Assembly (NCBI GenBank): GCA_964606695.1
Contig: CAZSHG010000008.1
Coordinates: 1-64,000, forward strand
DNA: 64,000 nucleotides
Reading direction: 5' to 3'
Source of the DNA: CAZSHG01 sp964606695 [NCBI: uncultured bacterium]
Lineage (GTDB): Bacteria > UBP14 > UBA6098
Numbering within the stretch: position 1 is the first letter of the stretch; every line of letters starts with the position of its first letter. Below are positions 42,960 through 51,496 of the stretch, piece by piece. The position numbers and the translations under genes are program-made. The notes under the pieces are model-generated. The model was not told the origin of the DNA, searched no databases, and saw only the letters and a program-made list of their open reading frames with translations.

Positions 42960-45422
42960 TCAACTATACTTTTCGATAATTTCTTCTAAAATGCCCTTTT
43001 GTCGAATAACTGCCGCGCGGCTGGATATAAATTCTCTTTCTTCAACGTAGTTATCCGCCATCGCGACTGTTTTTGTCTGAATTTCTCCATAATCTCTTTT
43101 TTCACGGGCATCCACGATATATTTCTCCTGACCGAATAGCTTCGCGAGTTCGATATATTTATCCGCCCACCCTACAACCACCGCAGGAACACCGTTTCGG
43201 TAGGCATGGATAATCGAATGATACCTCGACCCGATAATAAACTCGAATTTACCCATAGCGGAATCCAGCTGGCATGAGTCGTAATCGTCAATGAGGCTAA
43301 TCACATTTTCGTTGTCCTCGAAGTGGCTTTTTAGCGTCACACACAGACCCCAGTCTTCCGCGGAATGCCGTAGCAGATATACATTTTTATCTCTTTTCAA
43401 CAACTCTCTTATCGTTGCGACATAGGCTGATATCAAATCGCTTCTATTCGCCCGTTCAAAAAGGCGCAAATTGGGCACGATTGCAACCGAATTTGGTAGT
43501 ATTTCGATCTCTTCGATTTCAGTTACATCCCCAAATATATATTCGAGATTCAATGCCCCTCTCTGCAAAACTATATCCGGGTAATATTTCGGTTCCACTC
43601 CTGTGTATTCGTTCAATAATTTCGCGCCATGCTTTTCCCGCGCGTAAATTGCGGCGGGGTATTTCAAAGCCCTTTTTATCATTGATTTAAGAAATATAGC
43701 ATGCTTTATAGGATATTCGAAGGGGCCAAAGGATTGTGGAAGAATAAAGAATGGGATGGAATATTTTCGCGCCAGGATTATTCGTAGTGCATAATACGCC
43801 GAGGTATTCGGTGGGAACTGAGAAGAGAGTGCGAAACCGCTGACATCGAAAATCGCGCAACAATCCGATAATAACCTTCTCGCTTCCTTCTCTCGATTAG
43901 CGAATTCCCCCGGCGGAAAGATTCCAGAAAGGAAACGCTCAATCATTCTGAGGGTTAGTGGTATTATTTGAAAAACAAAACGGGACTTCACTTTTTCGGG
44001 ATAATCTCTGTTTGTAAAAACTATAATCTCTTTTTCCGGGAAATTCTTTTTCAGTTCACTCACGCAGGTGAACACCATGGCTTCAGCGCCCTTGTTACTG
44101 AAACCTCCACCCACCACGCCGACATAGGGCCTGGCCGGAATTATTTCGAGTTTGGGTTTTGTCAGGGTAATCCAGAAAGATTTCCAGGATAGGATTGAAT
44201 ACTTCGCGGCGGTCTTAAGCTTTGTTATCACTCCATCGCTTTCGCTTTGTCCGAGAGCGTCAGATATTTGCTGGAACCGCGACCGAGCGCCTAATTCCAG
44301 AAGTCTGGTTTGCGAATCCAATTCGTCCGCTATCGCAGAATCGACTTCGCCGTATTCTGCGACCCCCGTTTTATCCGCGAAATATCGAGCTAATTCGATG
44401 TTGTGAATCTTGTTATCAACTGCCTGCGATTTGGCGATATCGTCGATAGACGAGTATTTCAGATGGAAAAGGTCTTTATGCCTTCCAAAAATTTCGACCC
44501 CTTTAGAAGTCCGGACAATAACACTCGATTTCCCCGCCTGATCTGATTGCCCCGGGATATAGCAGTCGCCCACTGATATGTCCGCCGCGACATTGAGTTT
44601 ATCCGCACAGAAAAGACAACGTTTGAGCTGGAAATAGGGTTTCGCTTGCATCCTTTCCCGCCGGTCGATGACGATTTTCCTGCCCGAATCAAACTCAACA
44701 AAAACATCGCCCGGCCATCCTTTTGTGGTTTTATTGCGATAGTCGAAATGCGCTATTTTTTCTCCCTTCCGAGCGTATTTCCATTCAAAATATTTCTGGA
44801 GATTGAGGTTAAGCGTTCGGTCGCAGAAAAGGCCGATATACAATATTTCTGAAGAATCCCGCCCAGATTCGGATATGATTTTCTTTACAGTGTGAATCTG
44901 ACATGAGGTTCCAATAACCACAGCTTTTCCGATTTCACCATTCTTGATTTTTTCGACTATGTTAAAAATCGAGGCCGGGAGATATTTCGATTTCGTGGCG
45001 GATAATATCTTATCTCTTGAATCGGCGTGAATTAATCGTGGCGGTTGATTATCGAAAACATCGAAGGGCAAAACGTAAGCGCCGGAATATCTTCCATCTT
45101 CGATTAACCGGGACGCGAGTGTTGTAACAACCCCCCCGCTTGTCGCTTTGGCTCGAATCCCCGTATCGAGGCTATAAGCGGTATAACAATTTTTTATTTT
45201 GCCCTTGAGGTTTGTGCAGGAAGGATCTCGATAATCAAGAGACAGGGAAAGGTCCAGACCCGGGCAAAGCCTGCGGCATAGTCCGCAACTTGTGCATCGG
45301 GAATCGTCAACAACCGGTAAAAATTGCCCCTCCGCAAATTCCATCGCAACGGCCTTTTCCGGACACACCGCAACACAGGTCTCGCAGGAAAGACACAGAT
45401 CCAGACCGCGAACGACAGCTAT
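42960..45422 (-). CDS. FrhB/FdhB-type iron-sulfur protein fused to polysaccharide pyruvyl transferase
   Basis: Two parts. The first is a 2x[4Fe-4S] ferredoxin segment (C-L-S-C-E-T-C-V-A-V-C-P, then C-T-S-C-G-L-C-R-R-L-C-P) plus the FrhB_FdhB N and C domains, to about residue 420. The second is a pyruvyl-transferase domain (about 425-780) with G-G-G-F-S-N-K-G-A-E-A, G-S-R-Y-H-S-I-I-H-A. Such pairs act in capsular polysaccharide loci, the second adding pyruvate ketals. The first plain ATG (45368) would cut off the first cluster. The frame stays open to codon 45422 without ATG, GTG or TTG before the first cysteine at 45395; only ATA (45422) or CTG (45404) are near. The end given here is therefore provisional. 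It overlaps the flippase stop. Confidence 0.75.
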   Translation of the reverse strand: MAVVRGLDLCLSCETCVAVCPEKAVAMEFAEGQFLPVVDDSRCTSCGLCRRLCPGLDLSLSLDYRDPSCTNLKGKIKNCYTAYSLDTGIRAKATSGGVVTTLASRLIEDGRYSGAYVLPFDVFDNQPPRLIHADSRDKILSATKSKYLPASIFNIVEKIKNGEIGKAVVIGTSCQIHTVKKIISESGRDSSEILYIGLFCDRTLNLNLQKYFEWKYARKGEKIAHFDYRNKTTKGWPGDVFVEFDSGRKIVIDRRERMQAKPYFQLKRCLFCADKLNVAADISVGDCYIPGQSDQAGKSSVIVRTSKGVEIFGRHKDLFHLKYSSIDDIAKSQAVDNKIHNIELARYFADKTGVAEYGEVDSAIADELDSQTRLLELGARSRFQQISDALGQSESDGVITKLKTAAKYSILSWKSFWITLTKPKLEIIPARPYVGVVGGGFSNKGAEAMVFTCVSELKKNFPEKEIIVFTNRDYPEKVKSRFVFQIIPLTLRMIERFLSGIFPPGEFANREKEARRLLSDCCAIFDVSGFALSSQFPPNTSAYYALRIILARKYSIPFFILPQSFGPFEYPIKHAIFLKSMIKRALKYPAAIYAREKHGAKLLNEYTGVEPKYYPDIVLQRGALNLEYIFGDVTEIEEIEILPNSVAIVPNLRLFERANRSDLISAYVATIRELLKRDKNVYLLRHSAEDWGLCVTLKSHFEDNENVISLIDDYDSCQLDSAMGKFEFIIGSRYHSIIHAYRNGVPAVVVGWADKYIELAKLFGQEKYIVDAREKRDYGEIQTKTVAMADNYVEEREFISSRAAVIRQKGILEEIIEKYS

Positions 45423-46924
45423 ATTTCCTTTTCTTTCTTCCAGAACGAAAAAATCACCTCTTTAACCGAATGATCGAACCCGATTTCGATCGATCTCGCA
45501 AAAAGCACAATGGCAATATACGTAATAGAAAACAAAATCGAAAGCAATACCAGGTTAATTATCCCTGGCAACTTAGAAGACAACGGTTTAAGGAGATATA
45601 TTCCCCAATAACCTGCCGCGGCGGACAAAACCGGGATTAATATGTGTCTGTAGAATCGGACTAATCGGCATTCAATCGTCTTAATTAGAACCTGTGCTCG
45701 AACAAAAAAGGCGAGGATTGAACTTAAAACAACTGCCAGCGAAGCACCTTCAATCCCCCATTGCGAGGTTAACGGGTAAATCAAAGCCGCAAGGAGAAAA
45801 GTCTGAAGACCTTGCATGATAGTTACCGTTTTCGGGTTACCAATCGAGTAAAATACCGGGCTGATCCCCGCCACAAGAGAGCGAATGACTCCCCAGATAA
45901 CCAATATCCGGACTGGAGTTATTATCGGAAGCCATTTGTCGCCGAGTAATACTGTGGTAATTTCCGGCGAAAGGGCGAATATCAATCCGCTCACGAAAAA
46001 GGAAACGGCCGAATTCAACCGGAGGACTCTGAAATACGCTTCTCTTAATCGTTCAATATTATCCTGTAGCTTGGAATATGCGGGAAAAGCAACCTGCGAA
46101 ATCACACGAGTTATTTCTGTCCCCGGTAGATTGGAGATTTTGTAAGCCATCTGATAAAGCCCCAATGCGGCTACACTGACGATCTTCCCCACTATAATGT
46201 CGTCGCCCTGGGTCAACAAGAAAATTAATATGCCCGAAACCCAAACCCATATACCAAAGGAAAAAAGCGATTTGAAACTCTCCAATTTTATCTGTAGGCG
46301 TGGACGGTAGTTCTGGATTAGATATGAAGCAACGACTTCTACGATAGCACGAGCTAAATAACCGAATATTAATGCCCATGCGTTGCGTAGTAGTATCGCT
46401 ACTACAACTGCCACTAGAAAATCTGCAACGGTTCCGCTGAACCGGTATATATATTCTTTTTTAAAATCCAGTTCTTTCCTGAAATAAATTACCCCTATGT
46501 TCTTAAATCCCATAATAAAAATGGCTATACCAATGGTTTTCATCAGCATGATTGCATTGGGTTCTTCGAAGAAATTAGCGATAAGTGGCGCACATAAGTA
46601 AAGTAGCAATCCTAATAAAAATCCCCGGGATATCTGGACAACCCAGGCTGTATCGAGATGCTTACGGATATTTCCCTGTTTTTGTATCAGCGCTTGATTA
46701 AAGCCGGTTTTGGACAGATTTTCCAGTGCGCCCAATGTGAGAAGCGCGATGCCGAAAAGGCCGAAATCGTTGGGTGAAAGCAACCTTGCGAGGGTTATCG
46801 TCCTGGCGAGAGACAGCAGACGGATTGATATCCTCAGAAAGAAGGTCCAAAAACCGCCTTTTATGACTTTCCCGGTAAGCTTGCCTTCCTCAGGTCCTCT
46901 TTTATTATTTATGTCATCACTCAT
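45419..46924 (-). CDS. Polysaccharide flippase, PST/Wzx type (WzxC-like)
   Basis: 501 aa, about 14 membrane helices. The start region K-V-I-K-G-G-F-W-T-F-F and L-A-R-L-L-S-P-N-D-F-G-L-F-G-I-A, then N-L-S-K-T-G-F-N-Q-A-L-I-Q-K, are the conserved openings of WzxC-like exporters. It should move the undecaprenyl-linked repeat unit across the inner membrane. Overlaps the preceding flippase by 4 nt. Its partner polymerase may be the Wzy_C protein at 14335. Confidence 0.88.
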   Translation of the reverse strand: MSDDINNKRGPEEGKLTGKVIKGGFWTFFLRISIRLLSLARTITLARLLSPNDFGLFGIALLTLGALENLSKTGFNQALIQKQGNIRKHLDTAWVVQISRGFLLGLLLYLCAPLIANFFEEPNAIMLMKTIGIAIFIMGFKNIGVIYFRKELDFKKEYIYRFSGTVADFLVAVVVAILLRNAWALIFGYLARAIVEVVASYLIQNYRPRLQIKLESFKSLFSFGIWVWVSGILIFLLTQGDDIIVGKIVSVAALGLYQMAYKISNLPGTEITRVISQVAFPAYSKLQDNIERLREAYFRVLRLNSAVSFFVSGLIFALSPEITTVLLGDKWLPIITPVRILVIWGVIRSLVAGISPVFYSIGNPKTVTIMQGLQTFLLAALIYPLTSQWGIEGASLAVVLSSILAFFVRAQVLIKTIECRLVRFYRHILIPVLSAAAGYWGIYLLKPLSSKLPGIINLVLLSILFSITYIAIVLFARSIEIGFDHSVKEVIFSFWKKEKEI

Positions 46925-48393
46925 TCTTCTATCCGTTTTTCCCGTTCGGGTGGCTCAGAAATCGGTGGTTTCGTTTCACCTGGGTTTATAATAGAGGAAA
47001 ACCATTTTGACGTCGCGCCGGAAATCCAGAATATAATAACCGCTGAGATTATAATGACGCCCAGGCGCGAAAGTAACGGATCCATCAACCAACACCCGGC
47101 TTGGCCAGCCGCAACTACGACGATTATTCCACACAAACGAGCCCACGGGTATTTAACCGGCATGAGTGGATTGCCCGTTCGCCAACTCATATACGCCATG
47201 GCTATGTATGAAATGAGAGTCGCCCATCCAGCGCCGATGAAACCGAACTGCGGGATCAGCCAGATATTTAACAGGATATTTATTATCGCCGCGAATCCCG
47301 TTACGAAGGGGATATATATCGTCCTGTCGCGCGTTTGCATTCCCGCGCCAAAGAAAAGGCTCATTGCGTCGAAAATAGCCGCCGAGGAAACGGGCACCAG
47401 GACTATTCTTCCTGCGTGAAAAGACTCGCCGACGAACCAATCGAATAGTTCCGGCGAAATTCCGACTAAACCTACCGCCGCTATACCCAGAAAGCCAACA
47501 AGCGGCGTCAGGACACGGGGATATGTCCGGTTTGCAAGCTCGTTGTTTCTGGCCAACTCGAACATATAAGGCCCCCACGCGAATCGAAAGGCGGTGTAAA
47601 GTAAAAAAACCACACCGGCTATTTTGTATCCGACAGAATAGATTCCGGCCGACTCAAAACCGTCCATATAACGAAGGAGCAATCTATCGGAAAGGGTAAG
47701 AATTACGGTCGCAAGTGACGCGGGGACGAAAGGAATCCCCCATATCAGCATGGACGTAACGAGTTTTGGCGGGATCGGCCAGGTTAGATAATGACCTACT
47801 CGCCACAGCAGTGGTCCGAGGATGATGATATCCGCCAGTATGCCCGCGAGTAAAATGCCTGAAACGCCCATTCCGAACTGTTTCAAAAGAATATAATTCG
47901 CCGCGACGATAATGATAACTTTGATAAGAGTATAGCTTACGTAACCGATAGGTCTTTTCTCCATCCTGAAGATAAGAAGGGAGACTAAAAGTATTGTCTC
48001 CATACCGGCGTTTATTGCCGCAAGCCCCACCAGTCCGCCTCTGCCGTGGACACCCGTGAGGACTTTAGAGAGCGGCGAGGTTAACATATAGCTCAAGCCT
48101 ACAATTACGGCGGAACTGATGAAAACCCATATTATCGTAGCGGTGAAAAGTTGCCTTCGATGTTCTTCTTCCCGGACAGTCACGAAATGCTTGAACAGCG
48201 CCACGTTCATGCCGGTCATCCCGAAAATCATAATCACGGTGATGAAAAGCACGAGAAGTTGATAAACGCCGTATTCCGCGGGCGCGAGAACATTGGTGTA
48301 GAGCGGGATAAGCAAGAAGGCGATGAGCTTGGTGAAAATATCGCCCACGCCGTAGAAGATAGCATCCTTAAGTATTTGCCGCTTTAGAGACAT
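46921..48393 (-). CDS. Second polysaccharide flippase, PST family
   Basis: 490 aa with about 14 membrane helices. It begins D-A-I-F-Y-G-V-G-D-I-F-T-K-L-I-A-F-L-L-I-P-L-Y-T-N, and carries the family segments A-P-A-E-Y-G-V-Y and Q-T-R-D-R-T. It is clearly different in sequence from the next flippase, so this is not a recent duplication. The two may handle different lipid-linked substrates. It starts 79 nt after kdsD. Confidence 0.88.
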   Translation of the reverse strand: MSLKRQILKDAIFYGVGDIFTKLIAFLLIPLYTNVLAPAEYGVYQLLVLFITVIMIFGMTGMNVALFKHFVTVREEEHRRQLFTATIIWVFISSAVIVGLSYMLTSPLSKVLTGVHGRGGLVGLAAINAGMETILLVSLLIFRMEKRPIGYVSYTLIKVIIIVAANYILLKQFGMGVSGILLAGILADIIILGPLLWRVGHYLTWPIPPKLVTSMLIWGIPFVPASLATVILTLSDRLLLRYMDGFESAGIYSVGYKIAGVVFLLYTAFRFAWGPYMFELARNNELANRTYPRVLTPLVGFLGIAAVGLVGISPELFDWFVGESFHAGRIVLVPVSSAAIFDAMSLFFGAGMQTRDRTIYIPFVTGFAAIINILLNIWLIPQFGFIGAGWATLISYIAMAYMSWRTGNPLMPVKYPWARLCGIIVVVAAGQAGCWLMDPLLSRLGVIIISAVIIFWISGATSKWFSSIINPGETKPPISEPPEREKRIEE

Positions 48394-48472
48394 CGTTTAA
48401 ATACGTTTCTCCAATATGAAAAAAACTGCCGTGATGTTAGCAGTTGTTTTCATGCCAATCATTGGCGGCACC

Positions 48473-49429
48473 TCACACAACTTTGCTTTCCAGCAGGTCG
48501 TGGAGATGAACCATACCGATTACTTTCCCGTTTTCGATAACCGGCAATGCCGTGATTTTTTTCTGTTCCATCAGCCTGACGGCCTCTTCGATCATCGCTT
48601 TCGGATTAACGGTTATGGGATCATCTGTCGAGAATTCGACGAGTTTCATGGAGACTATATCCTCGTGTGGATGCGCCTGTAACAACCGGCGCAGGTCGCC
48701 GTCGGAGAATATTCCTCGCAGTTCTCCATTCTTTATGAGCAATACGTGCCCCAGTCTTCCGGTGCTCATCGCGACGACGCCTTCAAGCACCGTAGCGCCG
48801 GAATCGACAATCGGCAGGGCATCGCCTGTATGCATTACCTCGGAAATCCTCCGCAACTGATGTCCAATATTCCCTGCGGGATGAAATATAGCGAAATCCT
48901 CCCGCGTAAAACCGCGTTTCATCATCAGTGCGACGGCGAGCGCGTCGCCGATAGCGAGTGTAGTGATGGCGGATGTAGTCGGCACCAGGCCGAAAGGTTC
49001 GGCATCCTCGTCGATTGCGGTTTCCAGAACGACGTGCGACTGCTGTCCCAGTTCCGACCGGGGATCGTTGGTGATGGAAATTATCTTTATTCCCAGCCTT
49101 TTTAGCGGCGGCACCAGGTTGATTACCTCAGGCGTATTTCCACTTTTTGAGATCATCAGCGCGCAGTCGTGTTCGGTTATTGTCCCCAGATCGCCGTGCA
49201 TGGCCTCCACGGCGTGCACGAAAAAGCTGGAGGTGCCGGTGGAGGCCAGCGTGGCGGCGATTTTCCTGCCGATTATTCCGCTCTTGCCCAACCCGATTAC
49301 GATTATACGTCCGTTGCAATCGATACAGATGTCGGCGGCCGCCATGACAGGTTCCTCTATACGCCCCATTAATTTACTTATAGAGTCCGATTCCGCGCGC
49401 AGTAATTTCGTTATGGATTCGCGTGTCAT
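48473..49429 (-). CDS. kdsD: D-arabinose 5-phosphate isomerase
   Basis: Interconverts ribulose 5-phosphate and arabinose 5-phosphate, the first step to KDO for LPS. It has 318 aa: SIS domain about 25-165 with I-V-I-G-L-G-K-S-G and S-K-S-G-N-T-P-E, then T-S-A-I-T-T-L-A-I-G-D-A-L-A-V. Two CBS domains (about 200-255 and 265-318) end it. This is the KdsD/GutQ layout. Its ATG overlaps the nadE stop (ATATGA). Confidence 0.94.
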   Translation of the reverse strand: MTRESITKLLRAESDSISKLMGRIEEPVMAAADICIDCNGRIIVIGLGKSGIIGRKIAATLASTGTSSFFVHAVEAMHGDLGTITEHDCALMISKSGNTPEVINLVPPLKRLGIKIISITNDPRSELGQQSHVVLETAIDEDAEPFGLVPTTSAITTLAIGDALAVALMMKRGFTREDFAIFHPAGNIGHQLRRISEVMHTGDALPIVDSGATVLEGVVAMSTGRLGHVLLIKNGELRGIFSDGDLRRLLQAHPHEDIVSMKLVEFSTDDPITVNPKAMIEEAVRLMEQKKITALPVIENGKVIGMVHLHDLLESKVV

Positions 49430-50202
49430 ATTTCAAATTCCAATCCCGGCAGTTCGGGATATGCCGGTAGTCTGCGTTTGAATTCGCTTGAATTATATTT
49501 ATTAATTACGAGCTCGACTCTCTCTCGCTTAAAACCGCTTCTGATAGCTTCTTCGGGCGATATGCCGAGGTCGAAAATTGCGTGAATGATCTTATCTGCC
49601 TGGTCGTAGGTTATTCCGAGTTCCCCCTCGTCGGTCTGGTCTTTCCAGAGGTCTGCGGTCGGGGTTTTCGTTATAATCCAGTCCGGCAGGCCGATGATTT
49701 TCGCCAATTCTCGTTCCTGAGTTTTCAACAAATCGCCGAGTGGGGTGAAGGCGCAGGCGGCATCCCCCCATAGTGTAAAATAACCGAGGAGCCGTTCGGT
49801 GCGGTTGCCGGTGCCCATAACTAAGAGGTTTTTCTCGGCGGAAAAGTCGTATAGATATATCATACGCGTTCGCGCGCAGACATTGCCCAACCGTATTTTA
49901 GATATACTCGCCCGCTTTTCGACGACGGCGTCCACGGCGGAAGTTATGTCGATGATTTCGAGTTTCAACCCGAGATGTTCCGCGATTTTTTTAGCGTCCC
50001 TGAGACTACATGGATCGCTTTCGCAATATGGAAGCGAGACGGCGCGCACCTTATCGGTTCCCAGCGCTTCTACGGCAAGCGCGGCTGTTACGGAAGAATC
50101 CAGCCCGCCGGAAAAACCGATAACAACGCCGTCGGTCGAACTTCCCCGAATATAGTCGCCGATAAAATCGACAATTAATCTCCTGGCCTCCTCAATCTTC
50201 AT
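49426..50202 (-). CDS. nadE: NAD+ synthetase, ammonia-dependent type
   Basis: Makes NAD from nicotinate adenine dinucleotide. 258 aa without an amidohydrolase domain, so it probably uses ammonia directly. The PP-loop is S-G-G-L-D-S-S at about 30-36; G-N-R-T-E-R and the product-side D-E-G-E-L-G match the family. The start overlaps the end of the YkgJ-like gene by 11 nt. Confidence 0.94.
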   Translation of the reverse strand: MKIEEARRLIVDFIGDYIRGSSTDGVVIGFSGGLDSSVTAALAVEALGTDKVRAVSLPYCESDPCSLRDAKKIAEHLGLKLEIIDITSAVDAVVEKRASISKIRLGNVCARTRMIYLYDFSAEKNLLVMGTGNRTERLLGYFTLWGDAACAFTPLGDLLKTQERELAKIIGLPDWIITKTPTADLWKDQTDEGELGITYDQADKIIHAIFDLGISPEEAIRSGFKRERVELVINKYNSSEFKRRLPAYPELPGLEFEI

Positions 50203-50626
50203 TGGACTCCTCGAGATATATGTCTCCTCTCATTGCACTCAGCCTCGCTTCAACATCGTCCTTACTGAACAACCTTCCGGAACCTATTCCCGGGCAGAAT
50301 TGCGAGGTTTTTCTCCAGGTTTCGGCAGAGGATAAATTGTCCGGCCAGAATGGAAAGGTGCGACATTGAAGGGGACGCGCGCTGTAAACCTTGCAACCGA
50401 TTTCCTCGTCGAAGAAGATACAGTCGCCGTTAGGAAAACTCTTGAGCACCACGAATCTATCCACGATGTCGACGTATAGCCTTCTAAATTCACGCCTGCA
50501 CAGTCCAGTTTCGTCCATCAATCTTTCCTGGTCTTTTCTGGAAATCCAGACATAGCCCTCTTTAATTCTGCAACATTCGCCGCAGAATTTGCATTCGAAA
50601 TTTAATCCTTCATTATAAAATGCCAT
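50192..50626 (-). CDS. YkgJ-family cysteine cluster protein
   Basis: 144 aa with the CxxCxxCC-type cluster near the N-terminus (C-K-F-C-G-E-C-C, residues 12-19). Further cysteines lie in G-C-K-V-Y, L-Q-C-R-T-F-P-F-W-P and F-C-P-G-I-G. The pattern indicates a bound metal or Fe-S cluster. The biochemical role of the family is not settled. First gene of the overlapping minus-strand run; diverges from the MBL gene across 84 nt. Confidence 0.85.
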   Translation of the reverse strand: MAFYNEGLNFECKFCGECCRIKEGYVWISRKDQERLMDETGLCRREFRRLYVDIVDRFVVLKSFPNGDCIFFDEEIGCKVYSARPLQCRTFPFWPDNLSSAETWRKTSQFCPGIGSGRLFSKDDVEARLSAMRGDIYLEESNED

Positions 50627-50645
50627 TAAAAAATCGCCTTGTAAC

Positions 50646-50674
50646 TTGAAAAGCCATATCTAAATCTATATAAT
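50646..50674 (+). promoter_or_regulatory. Strong promoter of the WalJ-like gene
   Basis: TTGAAA (50646-50651), 17-nt spacer, TATAAT (50669-50674). The start codon at 50711 leaves a leader of about 30 nt with AGAAAGG as a possible binding site. Confidence 0.7.
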
Positions 50675-50710
50675 GATTTACTGATTTAGATTTCAGAAAG
50701 GCAAATCTGA

Positions 50711-51496
50711 ATGAAAATAATATCGATTGCCAGCGGATCATCGGGGAATAGCACTTATCTGGAGACCGACGGAACCCATATTTTGATCGACTGTGGAATA
50801 TCGGCTTCGGCGGTTATTCGCGAGATGGAGAAATTCGCCGTCGATCCGAAAGACCTCGACGGCATTTTCATCAGCCACGAACACCACGACCATATTGACG
50901 GCGCTTTCACACTCTCCCGGAAACTCGCCATTCCGCTTTACATGAATCCCGGCACTTACGACGCCGCCAACCACAAAATCAACGGGTCGAAGGTTTTGCA
51001 TTTCACCACCGGCGAAACTATGCCCCTGGGCAATGTCGATATCCATTTCTTCCCGATCTCTCACGACACGTTCGATCCCGTAGGCTTCAAAATCCATTCG
51101 TGTGAAGGCGAGATAATTCACGCGACCGACCTGGGCATTCTCAACGGAAACCTGGACGAGATATTCGATTCCGCGCGCGTAATCCTCATGGATTTTAACC
51201 ACGATCTTGAAATGCTTATCAAAGGGCCTTATCCCATATTTTTAAAAGAACGTATTGCCGGCAACAAAGGGCATCTTTCGAATGAAAGCGCCGCGAAGTT
51301 CCTCGCCGGCCTCGATTTACCGAATCTCGAAACGCTGATATTAGGCCATCTTTCCAGAACGAACAACATCCCTACGATAGCCCGTAGCACGGCATTATCG
51401 GCCTTTACCGACCGCAAGCGGCTACCCAAAATAGTCGCCGCCGACCAGTATCGACCGAGACTGTTAGAATTATCGGCAAATATATCAAATAACTAA
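50711..51496 (+). CDS. MBL-fold hydrolase, WalJ/YycJ-like
   Basis: 261-aa metallo-beta-lactamase-fold protein. The opening S-I-A-S-G-S-S-G-N-S-T-Y is diagnostic of the YycJ/WalJ group, and the zinc site is H-E-H-H-D-H (about 56-61) with D in I-D-C-G. A second site holds H-A-T-D-L-G and the last histidine in G-H-L-S. WalJ proteins are thought to be nucleases linked to DNA repair or cell-wall signalling; no walRK genes are nearby. Convergent with gyrA, overlapping by 4 nt. Confidence 0.87.
   Translation: MKIISIASGSSGNSTYLETDGTHILIDCGISASAVIREMEKFAVDPKDLDGIFISHEHHDHIDGAFTLSRKLAIPLYMNPGTYDAANHKINGSKVLHFTTGETMPLGNVDIHFFPISHDTFDPVGFKIHSCEGEIIHATDLGILNGNLDEIFDSARVILMDFNHDLEMLIKGPYPIFLKERIAGNKGHLSNESAAKFLAGLDLPNLETLILGHLSRTNNIPTIARSTALSAFTDRKRLPKIVAADQYRPRLLELSANISNN

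Noticed and set aside
42960-42980. Two separate genes (FrhB and pyruvyl transferase) instead of a fusion
   Set aside because: The frame is continuous across the junction near residue 420 and no start signal is seen there.
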